Positions 48,001-62,300 of a stretch of DNA of 64,000 nucleotides are shown piece by piece. The first letter of the stretch is position 1. Each line of letters begins with the position of its first letter. The stretch spans positions 2,198,647 through 2,262,646 of the forward strand of contig JAYKAV010003443.1 in assembly GCA_035582835.1 (NCBI GenBank). Direction: 5' to 3'. A model generated the notes under the pieces. It had not been told where the DNA came from, did not search any database, and saw nothing but the letters and a program-made list of their open reading frames with translations. The DNA is from Phoebastria nigripes. Its lineage: Eukaryota; Chordata; Aves; Procellariiformes; Diomedeidae. Position numbers and translations under genes: made by a program.

Positions 48001-51000
48001 TTGTTCATATGCTCTTAGCTACCAAAGGAGATTATGCAGTGGCTGTACACAGCTGGATCAGGAAGTTTAAGATACGAACTGTCTAGTCCATTTGCCCCAG
48101 TGCCATGAGAAGGCCAGCAGAACACATGATCGCAGCTAATTTCCCTTCACTCATCAGTACTTTGGGATGAAAAAAGATACGTGTGCAATAGCAAGGCTAT
48201 GTAAATTTCCTAAATGATAGACAATAAATGGGTTTCCATTTGTTTTTCTTATGTGGGTTATCTGTCTAAGAGAAGTAAAAATGAAGAAGCAACAAAAAAG
48301 CGGTAGCATACAATGGAAGTCTAGGCATCAGACAGGAAAGTATCTTCCTTTCTAAATTATATTAGGGTATTTTTATACTCTGAATCACTGTTCAACGAGT
48401 ATGTGAAGACTGTTAAGCTGAAAAATCTTATTCTCTCCTTTTCCACAGAAAACAAACCTCCAATAGTTCATTCCATAAAGATTTTTTTTTTTTTTAAGTA
48501 CAAGCATAAAAGAAAATTTCAGCTAAAAATGCACTTTCATGAAAATTATTCCTTTTAGGAACTCTACCAAATAACAGGCTTGACCTAGAGTCTAGTCAGG
48601 GGGAAGGAAAAAAAAAAAAATCAATACAAAGACTCCTAATGACTTCACTGAGCTATTGCTCAGGCCTTAAAACCATTAGAGAAACACACTAGAGAAATGG
48701 TGTACAGACAAGTGCTGCTGGCAATATATACTACCAGTATATACATATGTTATATATAAATATATATATATATATAAAAAAATACACAAATCTCCCCCAG
48801 CCTCCACAAGGAAAAAAACTCATGAGGTGAAAAAAGCATAGCAGTAGTTCAGTTAACTAAGTTTGAAGTTTGTAACAGATTTTAACTGAAGATACTAAAA
48901 GATTTATTTAATGTTTTATTTTTGGTTCACCTGAGTGCTAATAGAAAACGTTTCCCCAAAACTGCTGTATCTGAGTTTCTCAAAGAGGCTTTCAGAGTTG
49001 AAACGTTTAATCACTTCAGAATGAACTAAGTCTATACGGACACAAAGAACAAATGCATCTCCTCACTCCTAGGTTGGGATTCGAATGCCTGCTTTTATGC
49101 TGTGTTAAGATCCCATTGTCTTGTCTCTGACATTATTACAAGTGTCTCAAGGGGCTCCGGTGGACTCCAGGATGTATAGTGAAAGTGGAAACAAGTATTT
49201 CAAAGTTCTCTTAGTTTTTTATTGATTAAGAAAATTTCACAAAAAAGCCCGAAAGGAGCAGTAGCTGGTTCAGGGGGAAAAAAAAAAAAAAAAAGACAGG
49301 CAAAGTAGAAGAGATGCTTCAAGTGGAAGAGATGAGATGAGACGACTGATGGGATTTATTGTCTTTTTTCAAAGATTATGTTTGATCAGTAGGTAAGGTT
49401 CATCCACAGTGTAACCCCATTAGCTTCAATGGACTTCACAAAGCTACTTGCTTAAATCCTGATTCAGCAGTATCCTAGAATGAGTGTTTACGTGTTTATT
49501 CAGCTAAAATCTTGCCTGTATCATGATATCATGAGACATCAAGAGTAATTACATATGTTTATCTTCCTTCAGAATTCAGAAGTTAATATCAGTCACCCAA
49601 AAGATACTATTACTGACAAAACAGTAAATAAAATCTAAGCTAGTTCAAGTTTTCGTAAGATTACTGAAGTAAATCTTTGTACCAGGCAGAGGAGAGGGAT
49701 TTTTAAGTTATTTGCCTTCCATTAATACAAGGCTTCCAAAAGGAGGGAGATCATAACTAACTTTATGGCAGCATGTGTTCCTTCTTTTCACCTGTACTCT
49801 ACAGAGTATTTTCTGGGCAGACCAGCATCTGTGCTACAGAAGCAGCTGCAGACTGGACACACAAATGAAGAAGTGGATCTACTAGGTAACGGAATGAGGA
49901 AAGCATAGTTTCTTTCTAAGAAAATTCTGCATGCAGCCATAACTACCACCAGACCATCACAATCCAGGCTTTGCTCTGAATAACACAGTTCAGTCCTTAT
50001 ATAATGTCCCAAATAAGAAAACAAATATTCTCAAATTTCTTTAAAAATACAAATACGTAAGTAAGTCATTTCCATGCAAACGTGAATGCTTGGAGAACTT
50101 TATAATAGAAAGGGACATTAAGTGTCTGGCTGCACGCTTAACATTTCCTTTCACCATGTTTCCCATGCCTTAATGCTCTAGTGCACTTAGTAAACTCGGG
50201 TAGCGTTCTTAAAAATATACAAAAGTCAGGGGAAAATACTTCATTTTCCAGTAAACCTTAACTGTTCAATAGACAACATTTTTCTTTGTCCACCTGTCTC
50301 CTGAGTGCCTACACCAAATTTGAGAACGGAGCAGATACTCTTGAGTAGCCCAGCTCAAATGCGTTTGTGTTAAATACTGACAAGAATTGTACGAGGTGCC
50401 TGCTCTTGCGGTCTTTTCTGCTTCTGGGAATCTTGTGATGTACTTATGTGATACAGAGTCTGAGGCCTGTTCNAGCAGGAGAAGACCCAGGAAAACTAAG
50501 AACTAAGCAAAACGCTGTTCTGAGCTTTTTTTAAAAACTGTTGACGTTCACAAGCTACATGAAATTTTATGGATCTGTTCCGTTATTGAACAGTCATGAT
50601 ACATTTTGGAATCTCTGGTGGTGATTATCGTCTTTATGGAGTGCAGATTAGCACAAATCTAGAATGATGGCTAAACCTAAGCCTGAATGCATGGGGATCT
50701 TCTTAAAGTCTAACACTCCAAATCTTCTGAAGAATTTAGGATCTGTACCAACTTGCAGTTTAACCTTGTCTCCAGTATCGCTATACTGGTACGTTTCCCT
50801 ATCTGTAAGGGTTTTTTGGTTCATTGTGATCTGGGCTATAACCCGGACCTACCACCACTATTCTGTCTTGCTGCACCAAGTGAAAACACATTAAACTCTG
50901 ACTTTCTTAACCTAATCAAATAAGGGTTTCATGCTTCAGTTACCTTGTTATTCAATCTCCCAAATGACAGGAAAGTACAGATGGATTTAATCAAATAGTA

Positions 51001-53240
51001 CCTGGCTGCAAGATGTATATAAACACAGAAATACNCGGATGCTTGTAAAGAGCACAGGCAAAATACACAGAAAATGACAATAGATTGCTGTTTTTATTGA
51101 GGCCTTTGAAACAAATTAAAATTGCCACAGGTAGTAATCAGTACAGATGTATTGCAGCTACTTAATGATAATGTGAACATACCTGTAAATAAAATGTTCC
51201 CTTAGGTTGGGCATATAGCATTAAAAAGCTATAATCCAAATTCTGCTTCGTTCTCCACCTAGACATAAGCATCAAATTCTGATAAGCTTTTTTGAGAGGG
51301 TTGCAAGGGTTATTTCTATAATAAAAGCATTTCTAATGCTCTGCAGTTTTTTCTCTACAGTAAAATTGTAAGGTTGAGTATTCTAACTCATTGTTAAGTG
51401 AATAAAAATTCCTCTACAATCAGTGTAAACATTTGTAAATAATTTGACTTTCCTATAAAAGTTAACATTAACTAAGCAAAAAAATTTGATCTGTATCAAT
51501 GCAGCCTCAAACAAAATGTCTAACAAGTATATTCATGTCAAATGACGTAAAGATTCTACTCCCTCTATTATGAACAGTAGAGATCAACACACAATGATTA
51601 TTTAAAGATCTAAAATTAAGTGTTTTTACTGATGAACAGCACAGAAAACAGGTTGATAAACTTCATTTTCAGATTTAAATGTAAACACAGATTTTTTTTC
51701 TGCAAAGTACAGTTTCTCATTTTACCAGAGGATGAAGCTGATGTTTGATAATCAATGCTAAAAGACTAGAGAGTAATTTATCAGTATTTAATTAACATAA
51801 AAGTATATCTGATTCAAATCTAATCATATCTGAAACTTAAGTATGAGTATGTAAACGTTTATGCTCTGAAAGATGTAAAGTTTATCTATAAACCCGATAT
51901 ACATGCGTACATACACTTGCTGATTTCCTTCAACCTCAACTCTCAGTACTGCAGCTCTCTTGCTGCATTGTTGGGGTAGCTTCTGATAAATTAGTTATTG
52001 TTGATCAAAAGAAAATTACTTTCTTCCAGTAAAACAATTTTGTTAGGTTATAATCTCTGTCTCAGTGAATTTGGGGCACATGAGTGAATGAAATCACCAG
52101 TTAGGATATATTATTAACAGTATAAAAAGTCCGTGATCAACAAAAGTTAGGTCATTAATTAAACACACAGTAGTTGTTACTAGTTAGCTAAGGGGCCACA
52201 CAGGGTTTCCTTTGTGTGTTCACAGAGCCTCTCCCTTAACTGTCTCATAAAACATTTTCCTATTTTTTCCTTTGTGGCCAGATCATCTAGCCTGTNGCCT
52301 CTTGGCATTATCCATCTGGTTTAAAACCTGTGGGATGCCTAGAGTCAAGACCCAAGGGAGAAGCCTTGGCTCTCACCCTGAAGCTGATGTGCAGCATAGC
52401 TTTTCTCAAGATCCCCTTGTGTAATAATTTTTTAAAGTAGTACACTTGAGGTCGATTAGCTCTGAAATACAAAAACATTATTAGCTCAAACAATGTTGAC
52501 TTTTGCAGAATTTTCCATTGTATACTCTTAGCAAAAGTTCTCAGGTTTTATACCTTACTCTGTCCTCCGAATCCCCAAATGTTTTCTTCAGGTTGGAAAG
52601 ATCTGGATAATAAGAAGCAGGAGGAGAAATAACCTCTAGGACTCCAGACTGGATTTCTCTGGGGAAGCTGTGAAGAGAAGCTTAGTGAGATCCCATTGCT
52701 CAAAAAGACTTTTGAGGGCAACCATGGACAGCAGCTCCCCAGAGTTAGGTCTGCTCCTCCATACGTGGAATTCACAACTCTAGCAAAGAAACTGAGTCAC
52801 ATAGATTGTAAATTAGGAACCGAGAAGGGGTCTTTGACAACCGTCAGAACAGGCAGGACTGTAACTCGTCAAAGTCACAGAAACACTGAAGAGAAGCGTG
52901 TCTCAGAAATCCTGCCCCTCCTGCATCTATAGATGCTTACTCGTAATCCTGAGATGGTTGCCAAAATGCAGCAGTAATTCACAACCAAATCCACTGTCTA
53001 GAAGTACAAACAACTGTTCCCCCTTGCATGAGAGCTCCTAGCTTCCTTACACTTGCTCTAACGCTAATTCTACGTTCTGGCCAAAATTATACTGTCCTGG
53101 CGTGGGGGTTTGGTATGGGGAGTCTGTGTCTAGTCTCTGCTCCAAGGATTAAATTTTCCGTTTAAAAAGTCATTGAAAAATTGTGTAATCAACTTTGGGA
53201 GCCAAACCTGGAAGTCAAATCTCCCCCTTTCTCCAGAATA

Positions 53241-53328
<88 letters not shown>

Positions 53329-56300
53329 CAGTTTTTAATAGGCATAGGATCACTGAAATAAGGAGTTTTCAGAACTGAGTTCCCCGTTTCCTATGATTAA
53401 TGAAAAAAAGGTAACATTAAAAATTAAGCCCATCACAGTACAAGCATGCTTATGAAAAAGAATCTCAATCTTACTGTGTAACACTGACAAAGCATCTACT
53501 CTGCAGTAATATTTTCAAAAACCATAACAAAATCATAAAAATTATCTAAGCGCTTAAGTTGCTGTAGGTATTGCACCTTGTGGTGCTCAACGGTACGGAG
53601 GAGGACTGCCTCGTCACCTCGTCCTAGCTGCGGTACTCCCCGCTGAGCTTAAACCCTCTGGAGGCAGGAAGCTATTGCTATTACTTAGCTAGCAGGCTCA
53701 GCCTGGGGAGCCTTCTGGAGGGAACCTGCACCCTAAATACAGTCTGGGAAACCCTTGAGCAGAGCAGGACGTGCAGCAAAGCCTCAAAAGCCTGGAAGTA
53801 TTTAAAAGACGTGTAGATGAGGCACTTAGGGACATGGTTTAGTGGGGCATGGTGGTGTTGGGTTGATGGTTGGACTTGATGATCTTAGAGGTCTTTTCCA
53901 ACCTTAATGATTCTATGATTCTATGAAAAGTGACGGAAAAGGGCAACCTCTCTGGGGATCTTGTTCAACTTTTTTTTTTTTTTGCTTAATAGTCTAAAAA
54001 ACGTTGATATAAAGATTGAGAGCTCTCTTGTAGCCATTTTAAAGAAGGAGAGAGGGGAAAGGCTGTTTCACTTCAAATACCGGCCAAAGTGGGGTTCTGT
54101 CAGAGTAACTAATTCACAAATGAGCTTGTGCACCAAAGAAACCAGCAACGCCAGTACTGCAGCCCAATGCTTCTTTCAGTCAGCTGCGCTTCAGGGCCTT
54201 TAGCCTTACCTGTTTTGTGACTGTTAGCTACACTATCCCAGTTCTTAGAAAGCAGCTTTTGTAAGACAAAATCAATCTACCAATGAATGTATTTTTTTTC
54301 CCAAACGTTTTAATTTAGTAGTTGTTCTTCTCAAGCTGCTCTAAGGTTTTTCACACGCACACGATGCCATAAATGTCTATGGGAAAGAATGAGAAGAGTA
54401 AGCAAAACTGCAGTGGGACTTAAGCCTTCGTTTGATAACTCTTATATTAATTTGGCACAGCAAAGAATTTCCATCTCGTGTTACACATCATATAATAGTA
54501 TTTAACATTATAAATAGAATCAGATTGCTGTCCAAAATCCATTGCCTTCCCGAAAAAGAGGCAAATGAGGAAACAAAAACACCTAGAAAACATGGCAGAC
54601 ATCGGAATACGTTGCAGGCCGTGAAGTCAGTGGGGACCTAATCCATGTTGCCTCAGGTGCCTTGAATTGCATCATTAATTTAATGGGGAAAAGGCTGAGG
54701 TTCAAGTAAATATTTATCAGAGGCTTAAGTTGAGACCTTGCCTGATTAGTTAAAGCGTATTTATGAAATAGGAAAAGGAAAATAAATTGATATACATCTT
54801 TCTGTTCTGAATTTCACAGCGTGTTACGATACACATATTAAGAGCGCACCTTTGCCTCATTTCTTAGCAGTTCCATTTCAGTATGGTAGAGTTGTAATTT
54901 ATTGCTGAAATGCTCTAATTCTTTCCATAAAAGCCCAAAATGTGTTTACTAGCTGTTCAGTGTTACACTCTATGGGACTTACCTGGTTTTAACACTTTCT
55001 GCAACACTGTTAACATATTCCGCATTCACCTGAAGAAAAGAAGGGGGGGTTCATTTCAAGTCACCCATTTTTGTATTAAGCAAAATTTCGTAGGGAAGAT
55101 TTACATGCAAAAAATTCATTTTTATTCTCCAGTTCTTTTCATTCCAAACAAAAGCAATGTGTTATAGCAGCATTTCTACTAAAGGACAGTCTGGGGTTTT
55201 CAAGCCACCTGAACTTTCATCGTAATTGAAAGTTGAACTGAACTGTCTCCAGCTGTGGTTTCTGCATTTTGTTTTTTCACTGCTTCTGCAGAAGGCCAAG
55301 CCATTTTCTGCATAAAATTCTGTTCCACAGCTTTCACTTATGCCAGAAAAGCACAGTCATATAACTGTCAGTAAAAAGTGCCATTTCCAAAAATCACAAA
55401 AGAGGCCTGAGGCTGTTGAGAAAAGTCACCTAAGCAAAATTTTCTAAAGCTAGCGATACTTAAAATTTTTATTTAGAGTTTCTTCCTAATATAACAAACT
55501 TATGGCCCTTAGTCTGGAAATTTTGAGGACATACTTATTCATTGCTGCTGTTTCATAAAAATAACAGTTTCAGTGTGGAAAACACATCTGTTAACTACAT
55601 TAAACAGTGCTAAGTTTTATGGATTTCGAAAGCAATACAATATCTGTCTTAGCAGTTCAGATTTTTTTAAAATACACACATAATTGTTACCGGCTATATA
55701 TTAAATTTGTAGTAAGTAAAAAAGATGCAGTGTGATAAGTAAAGAACTGCAATAAGAAAAAAATACCAACAACTTTGAAACTCACTTTCAGTCAATAAGT
55801 TACTCTGACTTAACCCATGATGTAAACATTTAACTTGATCATCTGAAACTTTCTGGGAAAAAGGAAGGAATGGATTCATGATCAGTGAACACACCTGCCC
55901 CCCTCTCATAATTAAATGTTCTTATCACCCTCTCATATCAGCACGATCAACCTGCTCTAATTTACTGCATGGCTGAAAAATGGAAGCGGCAAGAACGTGA
56001 CTTTGGGGACGGGAGAACGGGGAGAGACTGATTCTTACAATGGCAGTTTAATCCTACATTGGCTGAAATGGACTATTACTACAACCAAAGCTACTGTTTG
56101 TTAAAAGTGCCACGTTAGGACTGTCCACGTGGGAAACTGTACTATTCAGAAGTTAACCCTTAAAAACTCAAAGAACTCTCTGAAGCCCTGTAATAGAAGG
56201 TTTATCTGAACGGCAGCTAGGCAAAGCTCATCATTGCCAGGGCTCTTCATTGGGAAATAGCAACTGTAAAATAAGTTCAGCTCCCCAAAATTATGCTGAA

Positions 56301-59300
56301 GAGGAACTACAGCCAGTAAAATTGGGCCTATCTACTTATCGTTGTGATCCAAACAGAAAAGTGGAAGTCATGACCTAACTTAATAAAGTGAACTATGTTC
56401 TGTTTGACAGTATTACAGTTGCAAAAGCTGCTCTGAGTGAGTGATGACTGAACTAAAAAAAGCAAACTTTAACTGTTAATGAATACACATGTGAAATTTA
56501 ATGTTGTTTATGGAAGGACAAAGAAATATGAAGAATAAATATGAAGTCGGAATAATTGCACAGTCTTTTTATCTGCAAGTAACTATCACTAGCTAATTCC
56601 CTTCTGTAGCTTTTTTCCAATGTGATCAAGACATTTTGGAATGCAAAAAAATTCATTTACCCCTAATATTTTACCTTGAGCACTGTTTACTCTCCCAAAC
56701 ATGGAACCGTTCAAAAGTTTTTGAACAGTTTTCTCTTTCACAAGAAATGCCAATACACATGCAGAAGGCAAGGCTCCAGCATGTCCAGGTACCTTGCAAG
56801 ATATATGATATCAGAGCAGCAAATAATCTGAACTTCTGTTAGACTGAGTAAGTTTATTTTTTGCAGGTTCTATGGAACTTTTCTGTGGAGGATTTACATT
56901 TCATTCTTGAAGTATAATACTTTACTTTCAGAGATAAATAATGAGTTCATGTGGTTTTATTTGAAAATCTGACTGCAACAACTGTGTTTGTACAAGTAAT
57001 ATGACTTTTTACCCTTTGATCATCTGAGTTACAGGGGTTTTTCCACATATGAACGCTGGCACTAACTGCTCACTATCTCCTCCAGCCCTGAAGAAATCCC
57101 TCCCAAAGGCCTAGCTAACAGTATTTTACATTAAGACATAAATCTCCATATTGTCTTTCTATCAGCATACTGCACCTTTCCATGCAAACGTACCTCTGCT
57201 ACAAAGATGATTATTACGCAGTCATTCTTTTGCTCTTCAGAAAGTTCATACAGTAGGGAGTGCAGTGTATTAATCAGATAATCATGTTTTTCCCTTTTCA
57301 CAGTAGGAATACCCATCACCAGTGAGACTGCAAAAAAAGAAGATCACAAGCCAGGTAATTTTAAGTCAGGTAAAGGGAAATTGAGACTACATTTTAATTT
57401 TGATTTGATGTGACCATGAGACTTGGTGACAGTTAATATTCCTATAGCACTGTCAGCTAAGTTTAGGTTAGAGACACCTGTGTCTGTGTTACAAGCACCA
57501 GGTCTACACTGTGTAGACTGTCAACATTTGAGAACGTGGAGGTATTACTACCTCTGGCAAACACATAGGTATCTGCTATTGAGTTTCAAAAGTGGGTATT
57601 CCAAAGTAAGTGCTAGCTCTTGGTATGGAGTTGGAGATCTGAGTAGTAAGAGTTAAACCAACACTGCTTTACTGAGCAAGTTGTCACAGCAGGTGAGCGC
57701 TGCGTATCTCAGAAAGGGATCCAAAAATCAAAATCTCAAGAATCTTTCTGAGCAGTTTAACTGATATGAATCCATGGCTTTGACATAATCAATAATAAGA
57801 AGAAAGGAACTTAGACGTTGTTATTATTATTAAGAAGAAAGGAACTGAAATTGTCTCTGGCAAAGACTCCACTGGTAGCAAACCTGTGCTATATTACATC
57901 ATTAGATTGTAAGCAGGACCTCTCTTTTTTCATTGGTGAGGGCATTACTGAAGTCAGTGACCTAATACGGCTCAGTAAACCTGTAGAATTCTTAGTCCTT
58001 GCAGAAGATTCCTATTCACCAAAACCTCATGAGGCTGGTAAGGAAGCAGCAGATTCTGAAGGAAAGGAGTAGGTGCAGTTAGTGACTTGCTCCAGACTTC
58101 ATCATTTGTGCCAGCATCAGCTCAAAAATGCCAAAGTTCCAACGTTCCTTCCCAGCACATAACCTGCTAAACCACGGGGGTTTTGTTTGGTTTTACACGC
58201 TGAAGGTCGTACCTGTACTTGTTAAAGTGTGGTCTTGCTATTGTGATTTCATGTACAAATAAATGAAAATTAAACATGCAGCAAATGCAGCATTCTTTTA
58301 TTACTTATTACTTTTCTTCTTCTTTTTATTTTTTTTACTTGCTTGCTTGTGAATATATCTGGTTTTCTGAGGTTTTTTTGCAAATCATTTTGCTGACTAC
58401 CTGTGGTCTTTTGCATACTCACACTGATCTATGGGCTCATAGATCTCACTCCAGTGAGAACCACAGCACTACTCCAGCANAACCACCAGCCCATGTCATG
58501 GTCACAGCCGAGTTCTTTTTTTAGTTAAATCAAAAGTGCTGCCAATGTTTCTTTATATAAAATCACCCTAGAGAAAAGTCAAAATTTCAACAAAATACAA
58601 AACTCAGCAAAATAGTTGACTAGTTCCTTGTTTGCTTATTGCTTTTGAATGTTATTTTTACCTATCACACGACAATTAGGAGAAGATGTAACTTAATCAT
58701 TTGTATTACAGTTCACTGAAATTCATTATGATTTGTGCAGGTGTCAGCTGATTTCTCATGTGGATGAAAAAGTTACACTGAAGATTTATTAATACCCTGC
58801 AAATGATCACATCACCTTTCCATTTGCTCCTAACTTTGGCAAACTGTGAATTGTAAATTCTCCCTGGCTTCCTTATTCATGCTAATTTTGTGGGAAAAAA
58901 AATGTCAGCTAGTGCATCTTTGCCATATGAATCCATGACTAAGAACAAAAATAATATTGCTTTTCAGTTATGACTATTTTTTGTTGATATTTGAAAAGGT
59001 TTATCAGAATACTTTGGGGAAGACTTGAAATTGGGATGGGAGAGGTAAGAGTGCTTTTGCCATCCCCATTAAAATTTATACAGTTTGGTAACATTATGAA
59101 GTTTAGGGAGAAAACCCCCTCTAACTTTGAGTNTGCTTCATTGCTAGAACTTAATATAAAATATAAACACATAGAAAATATAAGCCAAACTTTATTTCCT
59201 ACCTCCAGTTCTCTGTTGCCCAAAAATAACATTTGGGAAAATGGCATCTTCATATTCTCGAAGGTGAGGTAGATAGTAGTACATGTTTGCAATATGCACG

Positions 59301-62300
59301 GGGAGTTTTCTGGTGAGGTTTAACGCTTTCCACTTCATATCATCTTAAAGGAATAACAAACCCACATATACACATAAAATAAAAAGCCAGCAGTGAAGCC
59401 TATTATTTCAACTGTTTTCCTCAACTGAATACTAACAGATTACCACACACAAGGTTATTCAATCAGAACTATTCCTCAGAAGTGATTATATGTCATACAT
59501 ACTACCCTCCTGCAGTAATAAACTGAGAATCGCCCAGTACAACCCCTCCCACCGCGGCGATGGTGCAGAGCTCCAAGCCTGAACGTCCTGGGAACTCTGC
59601 CTGCATTTCCCTCTGCCTAAACAGTTGCAGGANTGAGCCATCTTAAAACACAATAAGCAGTTATTTTAAAAGCAGCAGGAGAAAAACTGGCTTGTTTTTT
59701 GCACAGTTGGCAAGCAACTTTTTAAATGAAAAGAAACACAGATTCTGATTAATAACTTTCTTAATTACTTAACAAACTTAAATGCTTTCCCCAAAATGTA
59801 ACACATGGTGGTGTTCAGGGCTCAAAACAGAAGTTCTCAGGTTATAAAAAGTCCTGTGGCAAAAAGGACAACTAGATCCAGGCCTTTAGAAACTATTTGA
59901 GAAACAAAAGACTGTAGTAGTTAAGAGAAAAGTAGGGAATATTCATTTTTTCTTTACTAGCTTAAAATAAAGATGAAAATAATTAGAATATTTATTCATG
60001 TTGAAATAACTCAAGTGTGACCTTATAAAAATAATCCTTTTTTTTTTAAAATAGGCCATATAAAAACCAGATACCATTCATTTACTAATTTATCTTCCTT
60101 GATATAAACATTCCTGAATGTTCCAGTAGTGGTAAAAATTCTTTAAAATAAATTTAATAAAAACTTGAACAACTTAATTCTAAAATCATTATAAAATCAA
60201 TTGTAAGCTTGCAAAATAAATTGTGCTTAATGTAAGATACCCATGGGGGCAGAGATGATATGCACCATGCAATTTTAAAAAAGGTATTTGCATGGATTAA
60301 AACGAAGACCATATTTACGAAGAATAACAAATGCTCTTTCTAATATTTAAGAAAACTGCTTGGAAACAAGACTGAAGATCACTCCAGACTTTATTTACCA
60401 GTTGTGTAAAGGCTTAAATCTTGCTTTCCTGACACAGGCAGCATATGGCTCTCATACTAGAATTTTGTCTGTCATTCTCTGTTGCTGGATTTTTCCATAC
60501 CCTACTAGCTACCTACAATGTGTATGTCTTTTTGCCCTGAAAGAAAAATAAAGCTCCTATGAATTTAGAGAAGGTAATTCATACTTCAGTGGGTGCCTCC
60601 TCCAGACACTTTATGAGTTGTGCGAAGAGGCTGGTGCTAGGGCACTTCCTGGTATCAGAACCGCACCTCTATCAGTTTTAGCCAACAAAATCACGTTAAC
60701 AGCCTTCCAAGCTGCAGAAAACTTGAAAACTCACAGTTTCACACTCAGCAAAGCAACGGGAGGTTTATTGACTTAGGTGGAAAGTTATTTTTCTTAAGAA
60801 AAGCATCTAAGATAACTCCCCAAAATTTACCACCCTTCAAAGTTAACTTAAAACAAGTCTTACAAATGACCATCATCAGCTTTATTCACTCGCCTTAGAT
60901 CAACGAAGACATCGTTGATGATGCTTACTGAATGGGCAATATTTGTTTGAAGTTTTTCAACTTCCAAAAGATATTCCCACTGAAAATGAGGACTCGACAG
61001 AGATTCCCCACTCTACAGAAAACAGTTTTTAAAAAAAAAACAAACAAACAAAAAACCACCAAACACATATATATATGTCCAGACATTTGTGTATGAAGGA
61101 GAGACCCACAACTCCTCCCACTCTGCTTTGCCATTAAATATATTGGAATTTTGCTGCATAGAAACTTTTTTTTTATTAAACCACCTTCATAACTTTTCAA
61201 GGACCTTCCATGTTTATTCAGAAGTAGTACCTATCAAGGGTTGGGCAAGCGACTTTGGTTTTATTGCGTACAATAAACCTTTTCATTTTTGTTGTGCAGT
61301 AAAACTTGGCTGGAACGGGAAGCAGAAGAGTAAGTAAAAATAAAAGGAAAACTATTCAGTGATTTTAAAAAATTTCTGCTTTGAATCCTGTGAATTGACA
61401 GCTTTAATACTTTCTGATATTCAGCTGGCTCCAATAAGAATGAAGAGCAGAGGGAAGGGGAACTTGCACTCTCCTCTACTGCTATTATGTGCATTAGGCA
61501 ATAACTCCTTGTCCACAGTATGTGGGGCTACCGGTAGCTGATAACATGGTCTCTATTCTAAAGCTTGTAAGGCCACAACCCTGCCAACACTCAAGCATTT
61601 GTTTATACGCATCTGAACAGTCCCACTGAATTAATATTGAATAAACGGACAAAAAGAGGCAGGGAAGAACAGGATAAGAAACGAAGCTGACTACACAAAG
61701 CAGGAATGCACCTTGTTCCTTCTTCCCCTGTAACAGTCCTGGTTAATTCCCTACTTCAATCTGATACCAGCCCGCTGTACTGAATGCAAATAAGGATTTT
61801 TGAAAAGTAGTTTTCAGGAGCATCCAGACTCTTTTTGAAGTCAGGGTGTGTTGCGGAACGCCTCCAGCGCAGAGATGCCCCTTCTAGTTTTCCTCCTCTC
61901 CCCAGGGAAGTAGCTTTTCCAATCTGAACAGGGCGGAAGGCAGATCCTGCACTACCACATCATTTCTTTTAGGGGACAGAATCAAACTGTCTAATCTATT
62001 GTATGCAACTACAATGTGCAGATAGATGCGAATGTGCAACAGTCTGTAAGGCAAGGATCTAATATGTTTTTAAATAAGTAAGAAGTTTAATTAAACAATG
62101 GGAAGAAGCCAGATCACTAGAGTAAACTTAATTGTATGTTGGTGTCCCTCTTAAAAAAAAAACAAAAAGCAGAGAAACCCCCCTCAAAGGTTTTCTTTTA
62201 ATTGGCATCGCTTACAAGCATTCACATTTCCTTCAGATTATTAACAAACTACTTGCAAGATAAAAATAAATTCCAAAGGGAACATTCTTAGGCTGTATCT

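Larger units (their letters stand above)
52668..54982 (-). other. MGAT4D: MGAT4D intron with A81 tract and CR1 3' end
   Basis: Holds the homopolymer at 53244-53324 and the plus-oriented CR1 end at 53785-53925. The rest shows no recognised element. Confidence 0.6.

Noticed and set aside
54846..54930. Minus-strand frame [19 protein letters not shown] resembling a coiled-coil exon
   Set aside because: No acceptor precedes it in a usable phase, and the MGAT4D exons at 54983 and 52554 join directly without it.
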